A model generated the notes under the pieces. That model was not told the DNA's origin, ran no database searches, and worked only from the letters and a program-made list of their open reading frames with translations. DNA of 61,104 bases, taken from Bacteroidales bacterium. Its GTDB lineage: Bacteria > Bacteroidota > Bacteroidia > Bacteroidales > Prolixibacteraceae. Below, one piece after another: positions 36,897 to 45,151 of this stretch. Each line of letters starts with the position of its first letter. The first letter of the stretch is position 1. The position numbers and the translations under genes are program-made. The stretch spans positions 1 to 61,104 of the forward strand of contig JAAYAG010000066.1 of assembly GCA_012719495.1 (NCBI GenBank), written 5' to 3'.

Positions 36897-37667
36897 ATGA
36901 TGAAAGCATTAAAAGTTATTATATTTTCGGTTGTTACTATTGCTGTGGTGTTCTACTTGGTTGTAATCACAGCTGCGCCTTTGCGTAAAGTAGCAGAATT
37001 GAACCGCCTTGCAACTTCCGACTCGGTTTTTATGAATAAATATACCGCTATAGCTACCTACCCCAAATTACTTCCTTTGGTGAAAGAAAAAGCCCATCTT
37101 CAGGCGCAGATCGAAATGGCAGAAAGTGATTCCATTGGATTGGTTATCAATGTAAAAGAAAAAAAAGCTTCCCTAATGCTTAAAGGGGTCGAGATTCATT
37201 CATCATTGATAAAAGAGTTAAATATCGATCCTGTTTTTAAAGGGATTGAATCTCCTGCATACCGAAAGATGTTTACGAATCCTATTCACAATGTTGGCGA
37301 GTATTCATCGGTAATTAAAGAGCCAATTGTGTACAAGAAAGCTCCTAAAGACACAATTGAAGCGATGAAAATGTTGACTTTGCCAGTCGCTCCGGAACCA
37401 GAACCTGCCTATGTTAATTATGACCTTCAATATGGTATTAAACTTATTTTAGTTCAGGACAAATGGGAAACTGAGGCAGATCTGATCGAGGAAAAGAAAT
37501 ACACTGATGACATGAAAAAACTTCGTATCCACAACAGTATAGGATTGCTTAAAAACCTGAGGGAGCCTTCATATATTCCTGTTATTTCAGCAGTAATGGA
37601 CGGAAAAGAAGTACGGGCCATATACAGGGCTTTACCTCAAAAGGCTAATATTGTTTTTATTTTTTAG
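36897..37667 (+). CDS. Membrane-anchored L,D-transpeptidase-like protein without catalytic cysteine
   Basis: A 256-residue protein with an N-terminal anchor (about 5-27) that ends the transpeptidase operon. Its middle opens with SIGLVINVKEKKASLMLKG, a match in kind to the first strands of the preceding YkuD domain (YMIINSTDNEFALMKAG), and its end (IYRALPQKANIVFIF) parallels that enzyme's end (VYKSLDKGAFVYIY). There is no cysteine anywhere in the protein and no HGC motif, so it cannot be a working L,D-transpeptidase. It may be an inactive paralogue acting as a regulator or scaffold. The last 4 nt overlap the convergent UPF0280 stop. Family assignment by eye only. Confidence 0.6.
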   Translation: MMKALKVIIFSVVTIAVVFYLVVITAAPLRKVAELNRLATSDSVFMNKYTAIATYPKLLPLVKEKAHLQAQIEMAESDSIGLVINVKEKKASLMLKGVEIHSSLIKELNIDPVFKGIESPAYRKMFTNPIHNVGEYSSVIKEPIVYKKAPKDTIEAMKMLTLPVAPEPEPAYVNYDLQYGIKLILVQDKWETEADLIEEKKYTDDMKKLRIHNSIGLLKNLREPSYIPVISAVMDGKEVRAIYRALPQKANIVFIF

Positions 37668-38440
37668 GGTAAGGAATTTATCGGGCAAATACTTAATTGG
37701 CCTGAAACGCCAATTTTATCGTCACAAATGATTATTGCGGAAATGATTTCGGAATATTTTTGTGCTTTCGTGATAACCGTTTTTATATCTTCTGGCGATG
37801 TAACCAAATTGCCTAATGCTGTGGCTAAGGCATCGGAAAGAGCGGTGTTATAGCAGGCAACCATTACAGCATCAGCGCGGCCAAAACTTACCGAAGGCCC
37901 AATTTTTCCTGCCGAAGTGCATACCCCCAGAGGACTTATTTCATGAGAAATTTGTACCCCAATTTTGCCCGATAATGGCGAATTCCCTGCGTAAACCGAT
38001 AACACAATATCTTTCTGGATGTCGAGGTAAATATCGCCGCCATTTTCAACAATGATTTCCCCGATTTTGAATTTTTTCTTCAATGCTTTTCCTAAAACTT
38101 CGGAAAAAGCACCAGCAACAGCAGCCATGGGTCCAGTACCGGCTATTTTCCCGGCATTGCACATTGAAATTGCAACGTCTGGCGCAAAAGGGCCAATTTC
38201 GATTGGAGAGAATGATGTGCGGAATTGTGGGCACCTAAGGATAAATTCTTCGAGCTCTTGCCTAAGTGCAATGAGGCTTGAGCGGGCAAAATCGACCATG
38301 TCTGGGATAAAGCTTTTCGAATCTACGCCAATCCACAAATCGGAATCTTTGAATGAAACTTCAAACGCTTTGAAGCGTCCATGACCCATTTGGCTGCGGT
38401 AGAACCTAGGCCCAAACCCATATTTTTCTTCCGGAGTCAA
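37664..38440 (-). CDS. UPF0280 (COG2122) protein, ApbE-like, homocysteine cassette
   Basis: A 258-residue cytoplasmic protein with the UPF0280 signatures: GPFAPDVAISMCNAGKIAGTGPMAAVAGAFSE near 95, VENGGDIYLDI near 135 and GVCTSAGKIGPSVSFGRADAVMVAC near 180, recalling FAD-transferase ApbE folds. In methanogens, COG2122 is one of three components (with COG1900/DUF39 and a NIL-ferredoxin) needed for homocysteine synthesis from aspartate semialdehyde and sulfide; all three are adjacent here. Starts 19 bp after the ferredoxin stop. Its precise biochemical step is not settled. Confidence 0.85.
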   Translation of the reverse strand: MTPEEKYGFGPRFYRSQMGHGRFKAFEVSFKDSDLWIGVDSKSFIPDMVDFARSSLIALRQELEEFILRCPQFRTSFSPIEIGPFAPDVAISMCNAGKIAGTGPMAAVAGAFSEVLGKALKKKFKIGEIIVENGGDIYLDIQKDIVLSVYAGNSPLSGKIGVQISHEISPLGVCTSAGKIGPSVSFGRADAVMVACYNTALSDALATALGNLVTSPEDIKTVITKAQKYSEIISAIIICDDKIGVSGQLSICPINSLP

Positions 38441-38459
38441 CCGTTTTTGTTTATTCAGG

Positions 38460-38885
38460 TTAATTCCCGTCTCTAAAATCGATATCGAAAAGACGTAATG
38501 GGCAAGCTTTTACGCAAAGTTCGCAGGCTACGCAAAGTTCCTTGTTAAATTCCATTTTCCACGTAACCTGGTTCATTGTGAGCGCACCAGCAAAGCATAC
38601 TGCAGTGCAGTTTCCACAACTGATACACTTATCGCTGTTGAATTGAATTCTTTTATCAAGAGGTTGGCACTCCACATTGTGAGCCTCAAGGTAAGCAATC
38701 CCTTTGTCAAGGTTGCTCTGCCGTGCTTCCATCTCAAGGAGCAGACTGCCTCGTTTCCCAGGCATTACTTCAGCTTTTAATATGTTGATACGGATGTCGT
38801 AGTCTTTTACCAGTACGTAGCTGAGTGGTTTATCTCCGCTTTGTGGAGGAAATCTGAGTATTATTCTTCGTTTTACGATATTCAT
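38460..38885 (-). CDS. NIL-domain ferredoxin, homocysteine cassette
   Basis: A 141-residue protein: residues 1-78 form an ACT-like NIL domain (RINILKAEVMPGKRGSLLLEMEA), and residues 85-130 bind two [4Fe-4S] clusters through Cys87/90/93/97 and Cys118/121/124/128. NIL domains also occur in methionine ABC transporters, where they sense sulfur amino acids. The protein resembles the ferredoxin that supplies electrons for reductive sulfur transfer in the methanogen homocysteine system. Eleven bp separate it from the DUF39 gene. Confidence 0.88.
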   Translation of the reverse strand: MNIVKRRIILRFPPQSGDKPLSYVLVKDYDIRINILKAEVMPGKRGSLLLEMEARQSNLDKGIAYLEAHNVECQPLDKRIQFNSDKCISCGNCTAVCFAGALTMNQVTWKMEFNKELCVACELCVKACPLRLFDIDFRDGN

Positions 38886-38896
38886 AAGAGTCTGCC

Positions 38897-40057
38897 TTAT
38901 TCGGTTATTTCAATTTCTGCCAATCCTTTAAGCGATGTGCCAGTTGGGAACATTTGAATAGGTTCTTGCAGTAGAAAATCGCCTTTTTCAATCATTTCTT
39001 TGAGTAATGCTGCTATTGTCCTGGCTTTTGCTAGGCTTGCAACAGGTGCTGTACGCACTTTTTGTCCGTTAACTTCGATCTCGCCAGAGCGCAATTGTTC
39101 GTATGTTACATATCCCAGTTTCGGTTGCCCGGGCGATCCGTAATCGAGAACTGTAGTAGTTATCTGGCTGTTGTTTATTGAGACCCGTTTGGCTATTTCA
39201 ACATTAAGTACCGGAATAGGTATGCCGATTCCAACAAAAAGGCTAACACCATATTTTTCGTAATAGGCTGCCTGCAGAAATGCGGATGACATTTCTTTCA
39301 TGTTGCCAATAACTGCCAGTGTTGCTGCATTGGTAATGGGAACCCCGTTTTCATCTTTTGGCTTTGTGGTATGAAATTGCGTTCCGGGCCAGGCAACATA
39401 ACCTGTTGTTCCTCCAATAAATATGCGTGTTCCAACTCCAATGGTTTTAAATTCGGGGTCGTTGATCAACGGGCTTAATTCTCCGGCAGTTGAGTAGGTT
39501 GCGTTTCGCATATTAGGCAGCAGGGTACCCATGTAGGTATATTTTATTTTTGAAGTTGTATTAACAGCAACATTGTAATTTTGGTAAGCATTTCGCGGGT
39601 TAAACAGGATCATTTCGTTGATCGTATTTTTGTTGATTACCGTGCGGATGTGTTTCCGGGGATAGCAGTCGGTTCCTTTTCCCCAAGCTTCAAGTATAAT
39701 GTCTTTTCCTTCAATTAATTCCTGCATTACATGAGCACCACCATATTCGGGATTATTAGAATTTACTGAAGTTGCACCCAAATAAGTATCGACAGCAGCA
39801 AGCCCACCATAAGCAGGTACACCATTTAGCCTGATTTTTTCCATACGGATGGGTGGGTCAGCGTGACCAAAATTTATAAACACTCCGCTGGAACACATTG
39901 CACCAAAGGTTGCTGTGGTAACAACGTCTACTTTCTCAACAATTTCTTCCGGTGTGCAGGTTTTCGCCAGCTGGGCAACTTCTTCTGCCGTAAGCACTAC
40001 GGCTTCACCTTTTTTTATCTTCTCGTTAATCTCTTGATAAGATTTTTCTTTAGCCAT
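38897..40057 (-). CDS. DUF39/COG1900 homocysteine biosynthesis protein
   Basis: A 386-residue cytoplasmic protein from the ATG at 40057 (MAKEKSYQ); the longer frame to 40105 starts inside the promoter box. COG1900 members make homocysteine from L-aspartate semialdehyde and a bound persulfide. Cys55 (GAMCSSGVF) and Cys131 (GTDCYPRK) are candidates for the family's conserved persulfide cysteines; the positions fit what I remember of the Methanosarcina enzyme. Gly-rich segments VGTRIFIGGTTGYVAWPGTQF and VGIGIPIPVLN are typical. It lacks the CBS pair of some archaeal homologues. First gene of the three-gene operon. Confidence 0.88.
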   Translation of the reverse strand: MAKEKSYQEINEKIKKGEAVVLTAEEVAQLAKTCTPEEIVEKVDVVTTATFGAMCSSGVFINFGHADPPIRMEKIRLNGVPAYGGLAAVDTYLGATSVNSNNPEYGGAHVMQELIEGKDIILEAWGKGTDCYPRKHIRTVINKNTINEMILFNPRNAYQNYNVAVNTTSKIKYTYMGTLLPNMRNATYSTAGELSPLINDPEFKTIGVGTRIFIGGTTGYVAWPGTQFHTTKPKDENGVPITNAATLAVIGNMKEMSSAFLQAAYYEKYGVSLFVGIGIPIPVLNVEIAKRVSINNSQITTTVLDYGSPGQPKLGYVTYEQLRSGEIEVNGQKVRTAPVASLAKARTIAALLKEMIEKGDFLLQEPIQMFPTGTSLKGLAEIEITE

Positions 40058-40104
40058 TTTATCGGTATTTTCTGCCGTTATATTATTTCTATCCACGAAT
40101 ATCA

Positions 40105-40112
40105 CAAATATA
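40105..40112 (-). promoter_or_regulatory. -7 box for the homocysteine operon
   Basis: The minus strand reads TATATTTG. It overlaps the GTG of the longer frame, so the ATG at 40057 is the likely start, with a leader of about 42 nt. Confidence 0.55.
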
Positions 40113-40185
40113 TATTCCGAATATTTGTTGACTGGTTAGAAAGCCGGTAAAATTAACCTCAATTTGGAAGAATGCAAAGGAAAAC

Positions 40186-40683
40186 TCAGTTGATATTTGT
40201 TTCTGGTAGCCGGTCGTTTGTTCGGATTATTGCTCTCAGGTTTTTCATCTGGAAAATTTCTTTTGGTAATATAAGGGAAAGGGTATTGCCGGAAAGATTT
40301 AGGTAGTTGAGGTTCTCAAGGTTGGTTATTCCTAGTGGAATACTTCCATCGAATTGATTGTTGCTATGGTTTATTCTGTTTATTTCTTTATGGTTAGCTA
40401 TTTCGGTGGGTATTGTGCCCGAAAAATTGTTTTCAGAGAGATTGTTTGATTTTAAACTTATCAATTCTCCTATTGAAGGGTGTGGGCGACCAAGCCAGTT
40501 CCTTTTGCATTTCCAATTGTCTCCGTTAAGCGATTCGTAGATCGATAACAAGGCTTCGGTTTCAGAACGGGGTATTTCATGTACCTGCGAAACATCGAAA
40601 ACAATTTCGCAGTATGAAAAAATAGGAATCAGCGAAAAAAGGCAGATTAGAGACTGACGAAAATGCCTTATGGTTAATTCCAT
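40186..40683 (-). CDS. Short leucine-rich-repeat protein, possibly degenerate
   Basis: A 165-residue protein with a signal-like N terminus (about 1-25) followed by an LRR N-terminal cap (ALLSIYESLNGDNWKCKRNWLG) and three repeats of the plant-type form (NNFSGTIPTEIANHK, NQFDGSIPLGITNLENLNYLNLSGN, LPKEIFQMKNLRAI). The first repeat seems to lack its L-x-L strand, and no C-terminal cap or sorting domain is present. It could be a decayed remnant of a longer LRR surface protein or a short secreted binding protein. Confidence 0.55.
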   Translation of the reverse strand: MELTIRHFRQSLICLFSLIPIFSYCEIVFDVSQVHEIPRSETEALLSIYESLNGDNWKCKRNWLGRPHPSIGELISLKSNNLSENNFSGTIPTEIANHKEINRINHSNNQFDGSIPLGITNLENLNYLNLSGNTLSLILPKEIFQMKNLRAIIRTNDRLPETNIN

Positions 40684-40839
40684 TTTTGCTTATTATAAGT
40701 GGTTTAAGAATAGTTTTACAAATCCTTTCGCCTCTATCTTTTCAGTCATCAAAAATATTAAATATGTCAATTCATTTCGCAAATATCTCTTTCTTTCCTC
40801 TCTTTATTTTTGGCAAAACGAAATTCAATGCAGAATTAC

Positions 40840-40847
40840 TAAATTTG
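40840..40847 (+). promoter_or_regulatory. -7 box for cysS
   Basis: TAAATTTG fits TAnnTTTG, with a start near 40853. This leaves about 5 nt to the first ATG (40858) or 14 nt to the second (40867). Confidence 0.55.
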
Positions 40848-40857
40848 CAGACTTAAT

Positions 40858-42339
40858 ATGTTTGCAATGGATGAACAACTATTGATTTACACGACTACGC
40901 AGAAAAAGAAAGTTCCTTTTTCTCCAATAACTCCCGGTTTTGTGGGTATGTATGTTTGTGGTCCAACGGTTTATGGACACGCTCACTTGGGTCATGCCCG
41001 TCCTGCAATTACTTTTGACTTGGTTTTCAGATATTTACAACATGTTGGCTACCGGGTCAGATATGTAAGAAATATTACCGATGTAGGGCATTTGGTGAAC
41101 GATGCCGACGAGGGAGAAGATAAAATAGGGAAGAAAGCACGGCTAGATCAGTTGGAGCCAATGGAAGTTGTCCAGATGTATACGAACAGTTATCGTTTGA
41201 ATATGGCGAAATTGAATGTTCTTCCGCCTAGTATTGAGCCTACTGCCACAGGACATATCATTGAGCAGATTGAACTTGTGAAAACAATCCTTGCCAATGG
41301 CTATGCTTATGAAAGCAACGGGTCGGTTTACTTCGATGTTCAAAAATATGCAACCTGTTTCGACTATGGGAAACTGTCGGGAAGGAAAATTGAAGATTTG
41401 CTTATCAATACCCGCGAACTCGACGGGCAAGACGAAAAACGTTCAGGACTCGATTTTGCATTATGGAAAAAGGCTCAACCCGAACATATTATGCGTTGGC
41501 CGTCGCCTTGGGGTGAAGGTTTTCCTGGATGGCATGCCGAATGTACTGCCATGGGGAAAAAATATTTGGGCGAAGTTTTCGATATTCATGGAGGGGGTAT
41601 GGATCTTATGTTCCCGCACCACGAAGCCGAAATTGCACAAAGTTGTGCATCGATGGGGCATGAAGCAGTCAACTACTGGATGCACAATAACATGATTACC
41701 ATAAACGGGCAAAAAATGGGTAAATCGTTGGGAAATTTTATCACGCTCGACGAACTTTTTACAGGTTCACATCCCTTGCTCGAAAAGGCTTACAGTCCAA
41801 TGGCTATTCGGTTTTTTATCCTTCAGGCACATTATCGTAGCACACTCGATTTCTCGAATGAAGCACTGCAAGCGGCTGAAAAAGGATTAGAACGGCTTAT
41901 GAATGCAACTGCATCGATTGCCAAGATTACCCCAGCACTGCATTCAACTGTCGATATCGACTCGCTTCGGCAAAGCTGTTTTGCTGCCATGAATGATGAT
42001 TTTAACAGCCCAATTGTTATTGCCAACCTTTTCGATGGTGTGCGCATGATTAACCAGCTCATTGAAGGCAAAGCTGCCATAAGCCAGCCTGATCTTGAGA
42101 AGCTTTCAGAATTATATAACCTGTTTGTATTCGAAATTTTAGGTCTTCAGCTAGAAGCGAACGAAAGTGCTGATAACAAAGTTCTTTCAGGGGTTGTTGA
42201 TCTTTTGCTTACACTAAGAATGGAAGCAAAGGCTAATAAGGATTGGGCATTGTCTGACAAAATTCGTAACGAACTCACCGCCATTGGTTTTGCAATTAAA
42301 GACTTGAAAGATGGCTTTGAGTGGGAGATAAAAAAATAG
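40858..42339 (+). CDS. cysS: Cysteinyl-tRNA synthetase
   Basis: A 493-residue class I synthetase charging tRNA-Cys. The HIGH box is HLGHAR near residues 42-47, zinc-site Cys is in [11 protein letters not shown], further ligands in HAECTAMG and HHEAEIAQS, and the KMSKS loop is KMGKSLGNF near residue 285. The C-terminal anticodon-binding region ends at an acidic Lys-rich tail. Length is near the usual ~465. A second ATG at 40867 (MDEQLL) may be the true start, since the promoter box lies 10 nt ahead of the first. Confidence 0.95.
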   Translation: MFAMDEQLLIYTTTQKKKVPFSPITPGFVGMYVCGPTVYGHAHLGHARPAITFDLVFRYLQHVGYRVRYVRNITDVGHLVNDADEGEDKIGKKARLDQLEPMEVVQMYTNSYRLNMAKLNVLPPSIEPTATGHIIEQIELVKTILANGYAYESNGSVYFDVQKYATCFDYGKLSGRKIEDLLINTRELDGQDEKRSGLDFALWKKAQPEHIMRWPSPWGEGFPGWHAECTAMGKKYLGEVFDIHGGGMDLMFPHHEAEIAQSCASMGHEAVNYWMHNNMITINGQKMGKSLGNFITLDELFTGSHPLLEKAYSPMAIRFFILQAHYRSTLDFSNEALQAAEKGLERLMNATASIAKITPALHSTVDIDSLRQSCFAAMNDDFNSPIVIANLFDGVRMINQLIEGKAAISQPDLEKLSELYNLFVFEILGLQLEANESADNKVLSGVVDLLLTLRMEAKANKDWALSDKIRNELTAIGFAIKDLKDGFEWEIKK

Positions 42340-42363
42340 AAGACATTGGTAATAATGCCTTCT
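42338..42363 (+). terminator. Weak hairpin after cysS
   Basis: AGAAGACATT (42338-42347) pairs with AATGCCTTCT (42354-42363) over 10 positions with one A-C mismatch, followed by ATTTATG. It overlaps the last base pairs of the cysS stop region and may serve as a weak terminator. Confidence 0.4.
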
Positions 42364-42402
42364 ATTTATGAGTTTTAGACACACAGATTCAGTGTAATAT
42401 TG

Positions 42403-42639
42403 TTAGAGAGCTTTAATTTTGTTAGCCAGCATTTGCGCATTTTCGGCACCAACAAACAGGTTCATTGCTTTTGCCAGATTTTGGGCTATAACCGGAAGGT
42501 CGTGCCGTTGAATTTTGGTCTCATCTAAACCCGCTTTTTTGCATTGTGAACGAATGGCTCCTTTTGCCATCAAATCGCCCAAGTACGGAGCAATTATTTC
42601 GTATATTTTTTGTGTAATAATATTCTCGTATGCGGTCAT
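42403..42639 (-). CDS. Small helical protein of unknown function
   Basis: A 78-residue, all-helical, soluble protein with no signal peptide. A hydrophobic first helix (ITQKIYEIIAPYLGDLMAKGAI) is followed by QCKKAGLD and a second helical pair (LPVIAQNLAKAMNLFVGAENAQMLANKI). I have a vague memory of similar ~80-residue proteins beside signal-transduction membrane proteins, but cannot name the family. Its start lies 3 nt after the stop of the membrane-protein gene, so the two are almost certainly co-translated and probably interact. Confidence 0.6.
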   Translation of the reverse strand: MTAYENIITQKIYEIIAPYLGDLMAKGAIRSQCKKAGLDETKIQRHDLPVIAQNLAKAMNLFVGAENAQMLANKIKAL

Positions 42640-42642
42640 CTT

Positions 42643-43446
42643 TTACCTCTCTTCCTTAATCTTTTTCATTAAATTAAATTGATAAATACCTGCTAATCCA
42701 ATTAGTAAGTATCCTGCATTCCAACCAATATCAAAAATGTTACCTGCAGAATATTCATCTTGCCAGCTTAAGTAAGAGTAAAAGAGATCGGATACGGTAA
42801 AGAACAGATAGCCGAGTGCAATTAAAATCCAAGGCATGGAAAAGAGCCTTTTGCTAAACTGGTTCACAATATACATCGCAATTAGAGACAAACAAACGAT
42901 CGAAATATCGGTAATTGGATAAAAGAGACTGACTGCTTTTTGCGCAAAACTTGTTTCCGGGTCTCTTGCAATTGGAAGAAGCAGGAAATTAGTTTCCAGA
43001 ATGGCAAGAACAATAGTGGAGAAAATGATGATCAAATAAATTTGGGTTTTACCATGGGGCATTCCACTTCTCAAGTAGTAAATAATCATTGAGATAATAC
43101 TTGCAAAAAAGAAGACAAATCCAATTATCCAAAAGGGATCGGCATAGCTGGGGAAGAAGTCATCCATGTTTCTCTGTTGGATTACTTCGAACACAAAGTA
43201 TAGTAATTCTGCAATGAAATTGAAAACTAGGCCAATAAGCATTAATAGCCATACCTTTTTGGTAATGTCGAAAGTCTTCAGGTAATAAATAACTGAAGCA
43301 ACTCCCATGATTGATAGAGCTGCGCATACAACAGGAAGTAAGTCGCTGATGATAAGCAACGTGTTTCCTTCGATGAAAACATACGCAACAATGTTGAAAA
43401 AAATAATAATTCCGGAAAGTATCCAGTAGTTTCTCACGTTCTTCAT
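42643..43446 (-). CDS. Multi-pass membrane protein, sensor-like
   Basis: A 267-residue inner-membrane protein with about eight predicted helices (near 8-26, 30-53, 63-87, 104-124, 132-154, 168-192, 200-216 and 230-255). Charged residues within helices (FNFIAELLYFVFE; FTVSDLFYSY; NIFDIGWNAGYLLIG) recall the helical sensor regions that precede histidine-kinase or diguanylate-cyclase domains, but no output domain follows. The 78-residue protein encoded 3 nt downstream may be the output partner. Substrate or signal unknown. Confidence 0.65.
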   Translation of the reverse strand: MKNVRNYWILSGIIIFFNIVAYVFIEGNTLLIISDLLPVVCAALSIMGVASVIYYLKTFDITKKVWLLMLIGLVFNFIAELLYFVFEVIQQRNMDDFFPSYADPFWIIGFVFFFASIISMIIYYLRSGMPHGKTQIYLIIIFSTIVLAILETNFLLLPIARDPETSFAQKAVSLFYPITDISIVCLSLIAMYIVNQFSKRLFSMPWILIALGYLFFTVSDLFYSYLSWQDEYSAGNIFDIGWNAGYLLIGLAGIYQFNLMKKIKEER

Positions 43447-43710
43447 ATTCCTTTATTAAAAATTAATTTATGGTATCTCTTATGATGTATTATTGCTTCT
43501 AACAGCGATGCTTAATGAACCTTATAAGTACTGAAAAGATATGCAAATCTTTCAGTGTCAAATTCTGGTAAATAAATTTAGGGTGATAATATGCAGAAGT
43601 CAATAGCTGTTTTTAAGTTTTTTTAATGAAATCTTGATGAATAAAAATTAACAAACAGTAAACCATTTTGCCAGAAATGAGAACATTTCAATATTGAAAA
43701 TCAATTTTTC

Positions 43711-43718
43711 TATCTTTG
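43711..43718 (+). promoter_or_regulatory. -7 box for dapL
   Basis: TATCTTTG fits TAnnTTTG, 40 nt before the dapL ATG; no clear -33 element at normal spacing. Confidence 0.5.
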
Positions 43719-43758
43719 TGGCTAATTGAATCGTTTATAAAAAGAAAAAAGGAAAAGC

Positions 43759-44988
43759 ATGGCATCAATTAACGACAATTATCTTAAGCTTAAAGCCGGA
43801 TATTTATTTCCAGAAATTGGACGAAGGGTTAAACAATTTACCGAAGCAAACCCTTCAGCAAAGGTAATTCGTATGGGAATCGGAGATGTAACCCGTCCAC
43901 TTACTCCTACCATAATAAAAGCTTTTCACGAAGGGGTTGAAGAGATGGCTCATTTCAGTTCGTTTAAGGGGTATGGGCCTGAGCAGGGGTATGATTTTCT
44001 GCGGGAAGCCATTGCCGAATACGACTACAAGGCCAGGGGAGCCAACATTAGTGCCGATGATATTTTTATTTCAGACGGATCGAAATGTGACACCGGGAAT
44101 ATTCAGGAAATATTTGGCAGCGAAAACATTGTAGCCCTTGGCGATCCTGTTTATCCTGTATATGCCGACACAACAGTGATGTCGGGTAAAACTGGCGACT
44201 CAGACGAAACGGGATATTTTGAGGGGATTGTGTATATGCCTTGCACCGAGGAAAATGGTTTTGTGCCTCAATTGCCTAAAGAAAAAGTGGATTTGATTTT
44301 TTTATGCTTTCCAAATAACCCAACAGGAGCTGTGGCTACTGCTTCTGAGTTGAAAATATGGGTCGATTATGCGTTGGAAAACAAATGTATTATCTTTTTC
44401 GATGCTGCATATCAGGCATTTATTACAGATCCGGCTATTCCACGGACAATTTACGAAATTGAAGGAGCAGAAAAATGTGCGATTGAATTCCGCAGTTTTT
44501 CAAAAACAGCTGGATTTACCGGAACCCGTTGTGCTTTCACTGTAATCCCCGAAGGTGTTATGGCATTCGACAAGGCAGGAAATCCGCATAAAGTTAAACT
44601 GCTTTGGAACCGCAGGCATACAACCAAATTTAACGGTGTTTCCTACCCGGTACAAAAAGCTGCTGCTGCAATTTATACTCCCGAAGGGAAAAAAGAAACC
44701 GATGAAGTAATTGCCTACTATCTTGAAAATGCACAAATTATGCGCGATAGGCTTCATGAGGCAGGTTATGTGGTTTTTGGAGGAATAAATGCGCCATATG
44801 TTTGGATAAAAACCAAAAATGATATGAAGTCGTGGGATTTCTTCGATAAGTTACTTCACGATGCCAATGTTGTAGGTACCCCCGGCTCGGGCTTTGGCCC
44901 TTCGGGCGAAGGCTATTTCAGGTTTTCTGCTTTTGCCGATCGAGAAAATGTAATTGAGGCAATGGAAAGAATTAAAAACCTTAAATAG
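43759..44988 (+). CDS. dapL: LL-diaminopimelate aminotransferase
   Basis: A 409-residue fold-type I PLP enzyme that converts tetrahydrodipicolinate straight to LL-diaminopimelate using glutamate, bypassing the acylated DapD/C/E steps. Motifs: [12 protein letters not shown] near 36, [21 protein letters not shown] near 75 (substrate loop), FPNNPTGA near 190, FFDAAYQAF near 213, and the PLP lysine in [17 protein letters not shown] at about Lys248. Arg in the closing FRFSAF segment binds the carboxylate. Length and motifs match DapL of plants, Chlamydia and anaerobic bacteria. A terminator follows. Confidence 0.95.
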   Translation: MASINDNYLKLKAGYLFPEIGRRVKQFTEANPSAKVIRMGIGDVTRPLTPTIIKAFHEGVEEMAHFSSFKGYGPEQGYDFLREAIAEYDYKARGANISADDIFISDGSKCDTGNIQEIFGSENIVALGDPVYPVYADTTVMSGKTGDSDETGYFEGIVYMPCTEENGFVPQLPKEKVDLIFLCFPNNPTGAVATASELKIWVDYALENKCIIFFDAAYQAFITDPAIPRTIYEIEGAEKCAIEFRSFSKTAGFTGTRCAFTVIPEGVMAFDKAGNPHKVKLLWNRRHTTKFNGVSYPVQKAAAAIYTPEGKKETDEVIAYYLENAQIMRDRLHEAGYVVFGGINAPYVWIKTKNDMKSWDFFDKLLHDANVVGTPGSGFGPSGEGYFRFSAFADRENVIEAMERIKNLK

Positions 44989-45005
44989 ATTTTTGTTAAT
45001 ATTGA

Positions 45006-45048
45006 AAAACGGGAAAGTTACATGTGTCGCTTTCCCGTTTTTTGTTTT
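45006..45048 (+). terminator. Terminator after dapL
   Basis: AAAACGGGAAAG (45006-45017) pairs perfectly with CTTTCCCGTTTT (45030-45041), a 12-bp stem, then TTTGTTTTTC. Confidence 0.88.
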
Positions 45049-45151
45049 TCGGATATCATTGTTATAAACTCTGTTAAAAAGCTTGTTAATTTGTGTTACT
45101 TCGTACACAAAATTATTTGAATGGATTACATTTATGGCGTTATTCAATAAT

